The notes under the pieces were generated by a model, which searched no databases, was not told the origin of the DNA, and saw only the letters and a program-made list of their open reading frames with translations. DNA of 64,000 bases, taken from the NCBI GenBank assembly GCA_964602985.1, contig CAZRTJ010000006.1, forward strand, positions 62,001-126,000, read 5' to 3'. Made by a program: the position numbers and the translations under genes. Shown in pieces: positions 25,790 to 34,746 of this stretch. This stretch comes from CAYZJB01 sp964602985. Its GTDB lineage: Bacteria > CLD3 > SB21. How positions within the stretch are numbered: position 1 is the stretch's first letter; each line of letters opens with the position of its first letter.

Positions 25790-27769
25790 TTATACGTCGA
25801 CCAGATCGGACAACATATCCTGATTGTCCTGCACCCGGTCGAAGTGTTTGCGTGCGTGGATTAATTCCTGCCCAAAGCGCTCGAATTTTTGCTGGATGTC
25901 CTTGTCCGATTCGCTTCGCAGGAAGATATCGACAAGTGTCTGCTCAAACGTCTTTTCGGTTTCCAGGTCTCCGAGGATCATGTCGAGTTCTCCGATGACC
26001 AGTTCGAACATGCGGATCTTGTTGGCCAGCAGTTCCAATATACGAGCCTCGATCGTATCGGTCACGGAAAGATTAAAGACGAAAACCTCGTGCTCTTGTC
26101 CCAGTCGATGCACGCGGCCGATGCGCTGTTCCACACGCATCGGGTTCCACGGCAGGTCGTAGTTAATCACCTGTCGACAGAACTGGAGGTTCAGACCTTC
26201 TCCGCCGGCCTGTGTGCTGATCAGAACGTCCTTCGATTGCCGGAACGACTCGATCGCGTGCCTCCGCGCCTGCGTGCCCGCCAATCCGCCGTGGAACAAT
26301 TCCACCGACAGCCCCTGGGCTTCCAATTCCGTTTTCAACTTCTTCATCGTGTCAAGAAATTCCACAAAGATGATTGTCTTCTCCGGAAATTTCCTAAGAA
26401 TCTCCATGGTGGCGAGGCTCTTGCGGCTGACGGGTACGGCATCGCACAGCTGGATAAAATAATCCAACCGGTCCTTAATTTTTGCAGGGTAATGTCGTCG
26501 CTGAAAATTCTCCAAGGTGTGTCGCGTGGCCTGCGGACTGCTGCAGAGTTCCCGTTGGAGCGTGATCAGGGACAGGGCGTTGGTGTCGGAGGAGGAGTCC
26601 CGGCGAAACTCTTCCCGCACGTAGGCGCTGACTTCGCTGTACAATTCTTTTTCCGCGTCGGAGAGGTCTACATGATAAATGGCGGCGCGGCGCGGCGGCA
26701 GATTGATTCCCACCTTGTCGCGGCGATTGCGGATCATCACTTCCTGCAGCAGGTGTTTGAGCTGATCTTCGTTGTTGGGCAGACGGGGATCGTCTTTGGA
26801 CATGAACTTCCGTTTGAACGCGCGGATCGTGCCGAACAGACCGGGCTTCAAAATCGTGATCAGACTGTACAGCTCCGTGAGGTCGTTGTGCAAGGGCGTG
26901 GCGGTCAGCAGGAGGACGTATTTCTTCTTGATCTGATTGACAAATTTGAATCCGATGGTGCTTCGATGTTTCAGGCGATGCGCTTCATCCACGATGAGCA
27001 GGTCAAATTCGCGGGACAGGATGATGTTCGCCGCGGACTTTCGTTTGGCGAGATCAATCGACGCGATGATTTTGGGCGCGCGCCAGTCGTCTTCGTTTTG
27101 AGGGGCCGTGAAGTGCTCGCCGAATTTCACCAGCATTTCATCCTGCCACTGCCCGACGAGGGAGGCGGGCGTGAGGATCAGGATGGACTTGGCGAGATTC
27201 CGTTCGATGAGTTCCTTGGCGATCATGCCCGCTTCGATGGTCTTGCCGAGGCCGACTTCATCGGCCAGCAGTACCTGTCCCCGCATTCGCCGCAGCGCCT
27301 CCAGCGCCGTGTTGATCTGGTATTCGTAATGCGCGATGTTGAGTTCGTTCAGTGCGATGAGGCGGTCGAATCCCGTGATCAAATTGAGCCGCTCGGCCTG
27401 CAGACGGAGGCGATATTCCGAGAATCGGTCATAGGATTTGCGGCCGAGCACGGAGGGATACGACATATCCACCTTGACTTCGATGGGCGGCAATTCAATC
27501 GCCTCGCGTCGGAAGAAGTCCAGATGCATATCGTTGGTCTCGAAATCGTAGCCGCACCGGAAGCACTCGCGCACCGTTGTTTGGTCCAGCCATCCGCATC
27601 GGGGGCATCGTTTGGACGTGACGGCCCGCGCTTCCTTCTGGAATCGCTTTGTAAATTGCTTGGACTGCGGGATTTCCAGCCATTCGAAGCGCTCGCGTTT
27701 GGCGGTCGTCGTCTCCTGTGAGGAGTCCGACGAAGGAATGTCGAGTGAGTCGAATACGGATTTAGGCAT
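25790..27769 (-). CDS. SNF2/RapA-like DNA helicase with N-terminal zinc ribbon
   Basis: A 659-residue SF2 ATPase of the SNF2 class. Residues 55-72 form a zinc ribbon (CPRCG and CFRCG). The ATPase has Walker A GLGKT at 173-177, DEAH at 261-264 and TATPLHN. The second lobe has STQAGGEGLN and RVEQRIGRVHRLGQ. The layout resembles bacterial RapA/HepA, which recycles RNA polymerase, but without the usual N-terminal Tudor-like domains; the zinc ribbon replaces them. Related helicases also occur in phage-defence loci. ATG 27769 begins the conserved sequence. It directly precedes porX on the same strand. Confidence 0.88.
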   Translation of the reverse strand: MPKSVFDSLDIPSSDSSQETTTAKRERFEWLEIPQSKQFTKRFQKEARAVTSKRCPRCGWLDQTTVRECFRCGYDFETNDMHLDFFRREAIELPPIEVKVDMSYPSVLGRKSYDRFSEYRLRLQAERLNLITGFDRLIALNELNIAHYEYQINTALEALRRMRGQVLLADEVGLGKTIEAGMIAKELIERNLAKSILILTPASLVGQWQDEMLVKFGEHFTAPQNEDDWRAPKIIASIDLAKRKSAANIILSREFDLLIVDEAHRLKHRSTIGFKFVNQIKKKYVLLLTATPLHNDLTELYSLITILKPGLFGTIRAFKRKFMSKDDPRLPNNEDQLKHLLQEVMIRNRRDKVGINLPPRRAAIYHVDLSDAEKELYSEVSAYVREEFRRDSSSDTNALSLITLQRELCSSPQATRHTLENFQRRHYPAKIKDRLDYFIQLCDAVPVSRKSLATMEILRKFPEKTIIFVEFLDTMKKLKTELEAQGLSVELFHGGLAGTQARRHAIESFRQSKDVLISTQAGGEGLNLQFCRQVINYDLPWNPMRVEQRIGRVHRLGQEHEVFVFNLSVTDTIEARILELLANKIRMFELVIGELDMILGDLETEKTFEQTLVDIFLRSESDKDIQQKFERFGQELIHARKHFDRVQDNQDMLSDLVDV

Positions 27770-27915
27770 GGTGGGATTCCGCGACGGGAGATGTCTGCGC
27801 AAATGTTCTTGTGTGAAGTATCATGGGAAGCAAGGTATGGCAAGACTGGTAAAAAACCAAGCGAGTCCCAAATACACCAGGCTGATAGAAAACGAATAAG
27901 GGGCCAAGAAAACTA

Positions 27916-27944
27916 TTGCGAATTGGACTTAAAGCGTATATAAT
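27916..27944 (+). promoter_or_regulatory. Sigma70-like promoter for the YidD-containing envelope operon
   Basis: TTGCGA (27916-27921), a 17 bp spacer and a perfect TATAAT (27939-27944) lie about 62 bp before the ATG at 28006, with a GGGAGAG ribosome binding site just before that ATG. It is the only clear promoter before the five-gene run ending at 31253. Confidence 0.65.
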
Positions 27945-28005
27945 CCCGCTCCATTGAGGGGCGTAAGCCCGTACATACTACCAAACAAAATGAAGGGAGA
28001 GTGTT

Positions 28006-28425
28006 ATGACACTTTCAAGAACAGTGTGCCGTGGAGTGATTTCGGCTTCTCTCGTTCTTACGATGCTGGTGATGCCGGTAGCAAACAACCTCGTCGCGGC
28101 CTCCGCATTACCGCCGCAAGAAGGGAATTCCGCGTGTGCAGATGCGGAAGCGCGGGCCAAGGCGGACGTTTCCGGTTCGACGTGGTTTATCATCGGCTGT
28201 CTGGGCGGAGTTTTGGGTTGGATCATTGCAGAGGTTGTTGACAGTAACCCGCCGGCGACAGCGCTCATTGGGAAAGACGAAGTGTATGTGGCCACTTATT
28301 CCGAGTGTTACAAGAAACAAGCGAAGGGTATCAAGACCAAACAGGCGATTGCCGGTTGCCTAGCGGGCACCGTGGCGTCACTGGCGTTGTATGCGGTTCT
28401 TCTCGCTACCGCGCCCAGTGAATAG
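28006..28425 (+). CDS. Small exported/membrane protein with two Gly/Ala-rich hydrophobic hairpins
   Basis: A 139-residue protein, first of a five-gene operon. A signal-like hydrophobic N-terminus (residues 8-32) is followed by ACADAEARAKADVSGSTW, a hydrophobic segment FIIGCLGGVLGWIIAE, a GKDEVYVATYSECYKKQAKG segment, and a second Gly/Ala-rich hydrophobic stretch near the end (AIAGCLAGTVASLALYAV). Each hydrophobic hairpin has a GC-x-xG motif, so the two halves look like a pair. The family is not recognised by name. GGGAGAG precedes the ATG. The next gene starts 3 bp after its stop. Confidence 0.7.
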   Translation: MTLSRTVCRGVISASLVLTMLVMPVANNLVAASALPPQEGNSACADAEARAKADVSGSTWFIIGCLGGVLGWIIAEVVDSNPPATALIGKDEVYVATYSECYKKQAKGIKTKQAIAGCLAGTVASLALYAVLLATAPSE

Positions 28426-28428
28426 CGT

Positions 28429-29121
28429 GTGCGTGCAATTTTGAGAAGTCTATTTCTCACATTGTGTTGCTGTGGAGCACTCCTTTCACAGGAGCGTCTG
28501 GGATCTCTCTCTGCCTCTCTTACGATGAAAACGGTTAAGAGATCCCATGTGGACAGCATTCGTGGCGACTTTTATTATATTCCAAATCGTGTGATCATTC
28601 GGGTCTATTTTCCTGTCGATCAGTGGTTTGTCGTGGAACGAAATGTTGTATCCATCTATTACCCGAAATCAGGACGTGCATTCGAGTTGGAGAGTGATCA
28701 GGCGGTCGCTCTCCCGCTCATTACGGGTCTGATGGCCGCGTCCAGGCCGGATCTTGGGCTTGGTAACATGGGATATTCGGTGGTCGACCAAAGGTTTGAA
28801 CGCGACACCATCATGACGGAGTGGTCCAGCTCGTCACCGAAACTTGGGAAATTTGAATTGTTCCACGTTGGCGAGCGCCTGGTAGCGTGCAGGTATACAG
28901 ATCCGAGCGGGATTTCCAGCGCGTACACACAGTACGGAAACCACATGAAGGTTGCCGGCCTGCAGGTTCCGACGCTCATGGTCACGCACTTGCAAACAGA
29001 TGTTGTTCAATCGTCGGAATTTGTTGCCCTCGACAGTGTTTTGTTCAATGCGACCGTGCCCAATGAAATCATGTACTTCCAAATTCCAGCCCATGCGAGC
29101 CTGGAAAAGAAAAAATGGTAA
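28429..29121 (+). CDS. LolA-like exported protein (outer-membrane lipoprotein carrier fold)
   Basis: A 230-residue predicted periplasmic protein starting at GTG 28429, 3 bp after the previous stop. The N-terminus is a short signal (LFLTLCCCGALLSQ). The early body resembles the LolA/LolB half-barrel: GDFYYIPNRVIIRVYFP, then VDQWFVVERNVVSIYYP, with strand spacing like LolA proteins. Standard LolA shuttles lipoproteins to the outer membrane with LolCDE; this one lies in an operon with YidD-like and TPR proteins instead. It overlaps the YidD-like start by 7 bp. The LolA assignment is by fold pattern and is moderate. Confidence 0.65.
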   Translation: MRAILRSLFLTLCCCGALLSQERLGSLSASLTMKTVKRSHVDSIRGDFYYIPNRVIIRVYFPVDQWFVVERNVVSIYYPKSGRAFELESDQAVALPLITGLMAASRPDLGLGNMGYSVVDQRFERDTIMTEWSSSSPKLGKFELFHVGERLVACRYTDPSGISSAYTQYGNHMKVAGLQVPTLMVTHLQTDVVQSSEFVALDSVLFNATVPNEIMYFQIPAHASLEKKKW

Positions 29122-29543
29122 AGTCCTGTATTTGGACGGTACTGCTGGTTTGCGTGGCGCCCCTCCATTCTCAATCCATTTCGAGCGATATTCAGACGAT
29201 GGTATGGGCGCTTCCCGTTACCGCGTCGGTTGACATCAAAGGCGAAGGCGGATACTCTTCGATGGATGAAAGCGTCGGACGGTCCGAATTAAAGATGGTT
29301 TCTTTCCTACTGATTCGGGTTTACCAACAATACATTTCGTCTCAGGATATGTCCGTGTGCAATTTTTCCCCAAGTTGTTCGCGTTACTGCGCTGAAGCGT
29401 TTCAGCGTCACGGCCTCTTTCTTGGATCATTGTTGACCAGTGACCGATTGCAGCGATGCAATGGACTCCCCGGACAACAGCAATACTATAGGATGTCCGA
29501 CGATCGCCGTCATTTGATTGATTCGCTGGACACGCGTCCATGA
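29115..29543 (+). CDS. Exported YidD-like protein (membrane protein insertion efficiency factor family)
   Basis: A 142-residue protein. Residues 62-116 carry the YidD signature: FLLIRVYQQYISS, a CNFSPSCSRYCAEAFQRHG core with Cys82, Cys88 and Cys92, and the closing DRLQRCNG with Cys115. Canonical YidD is a small cytosolic-face membrane-associated protein of about 70-90 residues encoded with rpmH, rnpA and yidC. Here there is a signal-like N-terminus (WTVLLVCVAPLHSQ), a 40-residue linker and a C-terminal extension, and the neighbours are LolA-like and TPR proteins. This suggests a periplasmic role rather than insertion with YidC. Confidence 0.82.
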   Translation: MVKSCIWTVLLVCVAPLHSQSISSDIQTMVWALPVTASVDIKGEGGYSSMDESVGRSELKMVSFLLIRVYQQYISSQDMSVCNFSPSCSRYCAEAFQRHGLFLGSLLTSDRLQRCNGLPGQQQYYRMSDDRRHLIDSLDTRP

Positions 29544-30379
29544 ACGCAGGCTGGCTGTCAGTTGGGCTTCTCCTTTTCTGCAGTGATAGGTGTTATCCAC
29601 AAGATACCTATTATTCACCAATGAACATTCAGAAGTTCGCAGATCACCTTTTCGAACAAGGTGACTATTTTCGTGCGTCAGGGGAATACCAGCGACTCTA
29701 CTTCTCTGACAGCGCGCGCTACGGTGAATACGCTTCCTTTCGGCAGGCTCTGTGCGCTTGGCGGCTGCAGCGCCCCCAAGAGGTCGTCTGGCGATTGAAT
29801 CGCCGATATTCCAGTGAAGGTCTTACGGACTCGGCGTTGATCCTTTCCCAAGTGAGTAGGTTCGCAACGCAACCGGAATCCGAACTGTTACCCCTTGTAA
29901 CTGATTCCGAATGGCTGAAACGCGAATTCCGTATCCTCTACTTGATCCATGCGATTACAAACGACAGTCTTGAAGTAGCTGAAAGAGAGTTGAAAGATAC
30001 CACAACGATGTTGGACCCAAGAGGCGGGTTGATTGCGGATTTTGTGAGAGCTCATGCGCACAGCGCCTCCAAATCTGTTGCCGTCGCGGGGGTCCTCTCT
30101 GCTGCCGTGCCGGGTAGTGGGAAGATGTACGCCGGACGGGTCGCGGATGGATTGTACTCGTTGGTACTGGTGGCCGGGTGCACATGGTTGGCATATGATG
30201 GTTTTTCCCGCGGGGGCCGGACGAGTGCGAAGGGAATCGCTTTTGGATCACTGGGAAGTTTCTTTTATGTCGGCAATGTCTATGGTTCGATTGTGGCCGT
30301 AAAAGCCGACCGTCGGTTTTTCAGACAAAAGGTTCATGACACGTTCCTTGTTCGTTTGCAGTATTGGTTTCCTTTTTAG
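29540..30379 (+). CDS. TPR-like exported protein with C-terminal PGxGK-YAG membrane segment (copy 1)
   Basis: A 279-residue predicted exported protein. After a signal peptide, helical repeats begin with IQKFADHLFEQGDYFRASGEYQ, a TPR-like pattern. The C-terminal third has AAVPGSGKMYAGRVADGLYS followed by two hydrophobic segments, the PGxGxxYxG motif of TM2/DUF5683-like membrane proteins. The next gene encodes a paralog with the same order of parts. Its start overlaps the YidD-like stop by 4 bp and its end overlaps the paralog by 44 bp. Function unknown. Composition is AT-rich in places (23 of 60 bases G or C at 29581-29640). Confidence 0.75.
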   Translation: MNAGWLSVGLLLFCSDRCYPQDTYYSPMNIQKFADHLFEQGDYFRASGEYQRLYFSDSARYGEYASFRQALCAWRLQRPQEVVWRLNRRYSSEGLTDSALILSQVSRFATQPESELLPLVTDSEWLKREFRILYLIHAITNDSLEVAERELKDTTTMLDPRGGLIADFVRAHAHSASKSVAVAGVLSAAVPGSGKMYAGRVADGLYSLVLVAGCTWLAYDGFSRGGRTSAKGIAFGSLGSFFYVGNVYGSIVAVKADRRFFRQKVHDTFLVRLQYWFPF

Positions 30380-31253
30380 TGTCCTGAACGCGGCAGGACA
30401 TGATCAGGGCGTAGAGGGCATCCTCGACTTGGCCGACTATTTGGCGGATCAGGACAACCATGCAGAGGCCGTTGCCGAGTATCAGCGCTTCCTTTTTTTC
30501 TCCAAGAGCCATCCTCTCCAGGGATACGCCTACTATCGATGTGCGGTAGCCTATGAGAACCTCGGTGAGTGGAGACGCGCATCGGAGTTTTACTCTCTTT
30601 CAAAAGAGTTCGTTCCCGAGGCATTGCAGTCTCGCGTTCAGCTTCGACTTGCATTGACGGCTGCCGTCTCTGGTCAGTCGGGCAGATCCGTTCTGGAGTT
30701 GCTTCGAACCTTGAGGTTGTCCGCGGTTGAAGAAGAACAAAAAAAATCTGTATTACTGCTGCTCACATTGTATGCCCAGCAACAAAATTGGCATGCATTG
30801 GCCAGCGCGGTCTCCCAAGCGAGTCAAGATTTCAAGAAGGATGCATTATGGCTGAATCTGCTCGACAGCATGAACATTGTTGTCGAGAACGCGAGGATTA
30901 ATCAAAAGTCGCCTTCTAGAGCGCGCCTGTTGTCCACGATTGTTCCCGGAGCTGGCCAATTTTACTCGCAGAACGTGGGCGGCGGCGTCAATGCTGTAGT
31001 TTTGAATGCGGCCACTACCTCGTGGCTTGTCTACCTGGCGCGAGAAAGACGGCCAGTGGATTTTGCGCTTGTGTTTGGGCTGTTATGGCATCGATACTAT
31101 TCAGGGAACCGCCTCCACGCGGCCGAATCGGCACTTCTCCATAATCATGCTGTTTCTTTGGAGGCAGTCCAAAAACTGAATCGATGGATCATGGCACTCG
31201 CACAAACAATGCCCGAAGAAAGGAAGTTGACGCGTTCTGACTTCCTAAACTGA
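30336..31253 (+). CDS. TPR-like exported protein with C-terminal PGAGQ-Y membrane segment (copy 2)
   Basis: A 305-residue paralog of the preceding gene. It has an N-terminal signal, then ILDLADYLADQDNHAEAVAEYQ matching the first TPR of copy 1, several more helical repeats, and a C-terminal TIVPGAGQFYSQNVGGGVNA hydrophobic unit. The pair looks like a tandem duplication that has diverged. It overlaps the previous gene by 44 bp, so translation is probably coupled. It ends the operon; the next gene is convergent 7 bp away. Function unknown; scaffold-type interaction with the exported YidD-like protein is a guess from context. Confidence 0.75.
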   Translation: MTRSLFVCSIGFLFSVLNAAGHDQGVEGILDLADYLADQDNHAEAVAEYQRFLFFSKSHPLQGYAYYRCAVAYENLGEWRRASEFYSLSKEFVPEALQSRVQLRLALTAAVSGQSGRSVLELLRTLRLSAVEEEQKKSVLLLLTLYAQQQNWHALASAVSQASQDFKKDALWLNLLDSMNIVVENARINQKSPSRARLLSTIVPGAGQFYSQNVGGGVNAVVLNAATTSWLVYLARERRPVDFALVFGLLWHRYYSGNRLHAAESALLHNHAVSLEAVQKLNRWIMALAQTMPEERKLTRSDFLN

Positions 31254-31260
31254 CTCCCCC

Positions 31261-31635
31261 TTACTCCCTCACATACAACCTCGTCCATCCGTCATACGCA
31301 TTGTCGCGCAGGATCAGCGTGTCCCGCGTGACCCGTTCGACAAACTGAATCCGCTTCATGCCCTGAACCTGCATCAACCAGACGGATGTCGTCGAAAAAA
31401 CGGAAGGTCCTTCATACAGGTGATAATTTCCCTGGAACGTCACGCTGTCACGATCGCGGTAGATCGCCACATGATCGCGGGTGAACGTCACCGTTTGTGC
31501 GGTGGTGGAATCCGCCTCGCGAATGGCGCCGAACATCCCACCCGACGAACGCACCCATCGCCACGTCCCCCAGATCGGCTGAGCCGGATCTTGCAAAATC
31601 GCCGCCCCCAAGACGACAGTCAGGACAATTCTCAT
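31261..31635 (-). CDS. Small lipocalin-like exported protein
   Basis: A 124-residue protein with a short hydrophobic N-terminus (MRIVLTVVLGAAILQ) and a beta-rich body starting IWGTWRWVRSSGGMFGA. The pattern of a GTW-like start, a DG-like strand rhythm and a closing TLILRDNAYDGWTRLYVRE resembles lipocalin-like exported proteins common in Bacteroidota. No ligand is known. It starts within the last codon of the RND pump gene (ATGA overlap), so it is probably translated with it; whether it serves the pump is untested. Confidence 0.6.
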   Translation of the reverse strand: MRIVLTVVLGAAILQDPAQPIWGTWRWVRSSGGMFGAIREADSTTAQTVTFTRDHVAIYRDRDSVTFQGNYHLYEGPSVFSTTSVWLMQVQGMKRIQFVERVTRDTLILRDNAYDGWTRLYVRE

Positions 31636-34600
31636 TCGACGGGAACAACTTCTTCCCTGGGCTCCGTCGTCTCCTGCATCGGCAACGCGTGTTTCTCCTT
31701 CACCGTGATACCGTACATCACAGGGATGACATACAGCGTGAGGATCGAACTGAAAAACATGCCGCCGATGACGACGATGCCCATCGGAATCCGGCTCTCG
31801 GCGCCGGCGCCCAATGCCAGGGCGATCGGCATCGCGCCCAGGATCGTAGACAAACTCGTCATGAGAATCGGGCGAAAGCGCATCACCGCCGCCTCTTCCG
31901 CCGCTTCCCAAACCGTGCGTCCCTGCGCGCGCAGTTGATTGGCGAACTCGACGATCAGAATGCCGTTCTTCGTCACCAGTCCGACCAGCATGATCATGCC
32001 GATCTGACTGAAGATGTTCAGCGTCTGCGAGAAATACCACAGCGACAGAATCGCCCCGCCCATCGCAAGCGGAACCGTGACCATGATGATGAGCGGCTCG
32101 CGGAAACTCTCAAACTGCGCGGCGAGCACGAGGTAAATCAGGACCAAGGCAAACAGAAACGCAAATAGCGTATTGGACGAACTCTCCTCGAAATCGCGAG
32201 ACGTCCCGGACAGCGCAGTCGCAAACGATTCGTCCAGCGTCTCTTCCGCAATCGCCCGCATCGCGTCGATGCCTTCCCCCAGCGTCCGGCCCTGCGCCAG
32301 CTGCGCGCTCACCGTCGCCGACACATAGCGATTGTAATGATACAACTGCGGCGGACTGCTTTCCTCCTCCAGTTGAATCACGTTGTCCAGCTGGATCAAG
32401 CCGGAAGTCTGACCGCGAACGAAAACCGACCGCAGATCGATCGGCTCGTCCCGATTCTCGCGCAGAAATTGCCCGATGACCGAATACTGCTTTCCGTCCA
32501 TGGTGAAGAATCCGAAGCGCTGGCCGGAAAAGGACAGCCGCAACACCTGTGCGATATCCGCGGTCGATACGCCCAGACTCCGCGCTTTGTCGCGGTGAAT
32601 CAACACGCGAACTTCGGGTCGGTTGAATTTCAAATTGACGTCGACAAACTGAAAGGTCGCATCCTGTTGCGCGGCGTCCATGAAACGGGGCAGTCGTTCG
32701 CGCAAGGATTCAAAATTGGGCGCCTGGATCACAAACTGGACGGGCAGTCCGCGTCCACCGCTGACCGCGATCGTTTGCTGTTGAATGACCGACGTACGCG
32801 CCGCGGGAAACCGGGAAAGATTGGCGGATAGATACTGGACAATCTGCTCCTGCGTGCGGGTTCGCTGAGTGGGATCGACGAGCATCAGGCGAATGAAACC
32901 CGTGTTGGCCGCGCCGCTCCCAAAAAATCCCGGCGACGTCACGCTGATAGCCACCTGCCGCTCCGGGATCGAGTCCACGATGAAATCGACCACCTCGCGG
33001 ATGAATCGATCCGTGTATTGGAAGGATGCGCCCTCGGGCGCCGAAACGATCATTCGCAGGTTGCCGCGATCTTCGAGCGGGGCCAGTTCGCGAGGCAGGA
33101 GACTGCCGACCAGGAAGATCACCCCGATCGCAACCACCATGACGACGCCGGCCAGGTACCTCCGCTTCATGAATCGACGCAGGGAATCCCGGTACGTCTG
33201 ATTCAGCCAAACGAAGAAGGGCTCAGTCCGCTTGTAGAATCGTGTGTGTTCTTTGGATCGACGAACGAGCCGCGCGCTCAGCATCGGCGTGAGACTCAGC
33301 GAGACAAACGCGGAGATCAAAACCGCTCCAGCGATCACCACGCCAAATTCGCGGAACAACCGTCCGACAAAACCTTCCAGAAAGATGATCGGCATGAACA
33401 CGGCCGCGAGCGTAATCGACGTCGAAATCACGGCAAAGAAAATCTCCTGCGAGCCCTTGAACGCCGCCTCGAACGGCTCCATTCCCCGTTCGATTTTCTT
33501 ATAAATGTTTTCCGCAACCACGATGCCATCGTCCACCACCAGCCCCGTGGCGAGCACTACAGCGAGAAGCGTCAGGACATTGACTGAAAAGTCCGCCAGA
33601 TACATGATGAAGAACGCTCCGATCAACGAGACGGGGATGTCGATGATCGGTCGTACGGCGACGATCCATTCGCGGAAGAACAGGAAGACGATCAGAATGA
33701 CCAGGACGACCGCGATCAGGATCGTCTCCTGCACCTCCGTTACGGAACGTTTGATGTATTGGGTGTTATCGAAATTGACAAAGAGAGAGTATTCATGCGG
33801 GATTTCTTTCTTCAGCGATTCCACGCGACGGTAAAATTCTTCCGAGATGTCGATGTGATTGCTGCCGGGCTGAGGAACAATCGCCACGCCGATCATGGGG
33901 ATGTTGGACTCACGCAGGATGGTCTCCTCATTTTCCGGCCCGAGAATGGCGTACCCGACGTCGCGAAGCCGAACCGTTTTCACACCGTCGGTGAAGATGA
34001 TCAGATTATTGAATTCTTCCTCCGTCGTGAGTCGGCCGAATGTCTTGACGGTCAGTTCGGTGCGATCTCCGGCGATTTTGCCGCTGGGCAATTCGACATT
34101 CTCGCGGTCTAGCGCCGTCTTGACGTCCATCGCGGTCAATCGGTACGAGGACAATTTCGCCGGGTCGAGCCACAGCCGCATGGCGTACCGCTTTTGTCCC
34201 CAGATCTGTACCGTACTGACGCCCGGGATCGTCTGCAATCGCTCGGCGATGACGTTTTCAGCGAAATTGCTCACTTCCAGATGACTGTGCGTATTGCTCT
34301 GCAGTGTCACCGCCATGATGGCATCGGAATTGGCGTCCGCCTTCGTCACGATGGGTGGACTGTCGATATCGGGCGGCAGGAATCTGGTGGCCTGACTCAC
34401 TTTGTCGCGTACGTCGTTGGCGGCTGTCTCGAGGTCGATGCCGAGGTCAAATTCCACGGTGATCGAACTGCTTCCGAGATTGCTGGCGGAGGAGATTTCG
34501 CGCACGCCGGCGATGCCGTTAATTGCTTTTTCCAGCGGTTCGGTGATCTGGGACTCGATGATGTCCGCATTGGCGCCGGTGTAGGTCGTGCGAACGGTGA

Positions 34601-34733
34601 TGATGGGAGGATCGAGGGAAGGAAATTCCCGTACGCCGAGGTAGCTGAATCCGATGACGCCGAAAATCACGATGACGATGTTCATCACGATCGCCAGTAC
34701 GGGGCGTCGGATGCAGACCGAAGCAAGACTCAT
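31632..34733 (-). CDS. RND family efflux pump, inner-membrane permease (AcrB/MdtB-like)
   Basis: A 1033-residue hydrophobe/amphiphile efflux permease. It shows the usual first helix (RRPVLAIVMNIVIVIFG), the porter domains, and the duplicated 12-helix layout. The helix-4 proton relay is present as VVLATGLVVDDGIVVAENI with its Asp pair, and the corresponding late repeat reads GLVTKNGILIVEFANQLRA. Length is typical. It would pair with the adjacent membrane-fusion protein and an unlinked TolC-like channel to export drugs or hydrophobic molecules. Substrates are unknown. Gene order MFP-permease on the minus strand. Confidence 0.95.
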   Translation of the reverse strand: MSLASVCIRRPVLAIVMNIVIVIFGVIGFSYLGVREFPSLDPPIITVRTTYTGANADIIESQITEPLEKAINGIAGVREISSASNLGSSSITVEFDLGIDLETAANDVRDKVSQATRFLPPDIDSPPIVTKADANSDAIMAVTLQSNTHSHLEVSNFAENVIAERLQTIPGVSTVQIWGQKRYAMRLWLDPAKLSSYRLTAMDVKTALDRENVELPSGKIAGDRTELTVKTFGRLTTEEEFNNLIIFTDGVKTVRLRDVGYAILGPENEETILRESNIPMIGVAIVPQPGSNHIDISEEFYRRVESLKKEIPHEYSLFVNFDNTQYIKRSVTEVQETILIAVVLVILIVFLFFREWIVAVRPIIDIPVSLIGAFFIMYLADFSVNVLTLLAVVLATGLVVDDGIVVAENIYKKIERGMEPFEAAFKGSQEIFFAVISTSITLAAVFMPIIFLEGFVGRLFREFGVVIAGAVLISAFVSLSLTPMLSARLVRRSKEHTRFYKRTEPFFVWLNQTYRDSLRRFMKRRYLAGVVMVVAIGVIFLVGSLLPRELAPLEDRGNLRMIVSAPEGASFQYTDRFIREVVDFIVDSIPERQVAISVTSPGFFGSGAANTGFIRLMLVDPTQRTRTQEQIVQYLSANLSRFPAARTSVIQQQTIAVSGGRGLPVQFVIQAPNFESLRERLPRFMDAAQQDATFQFVDVNLKFNRPEVRVLIHRDKARSLGVSTADIAQVLRLSFSGQRFGFFTMDGKQYSVIGQFLRENRDEPIDLRSVFVRGQTSGLIQLDNVIQLEEESSPPQLYHYNRYVSATVSAQLAQGRTLGEGIDAMRAIAEETLDESFATALSGTSRDFEESSSNTLFAFLFALVLIYLVLAAQFESFREPLIIMVTVPLAMGGAILSLWYFSQTLNIFSQIGMIMLVGLVTKNGILIVEFANQLRAQGRTVWEAAEEAAVMRFRPILMTSLSTILGAMPIALALGAGAESRIPMGIVVIGGMFFSSILTLYVIPVMYGITVKEKHALPMQETTEPREEVVPVE

Positions 34734-34746
34734 GAACCAGCCTTTC

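Noticed and set aside
25889..27721. A 610-residue plus-strand frame opposite the SNF2 helicase
   Set aside because: The helicase motifs, zinc ribbon and family length are all on the minus strand.
24176..27769. A complete BREX or DISARM defence island
   Set aside because: Only a PglZ-containing regulator and a SNF2-class helicase are here; no BrxC, methyltransferase PglX, DrmA/B or other required parts are present.
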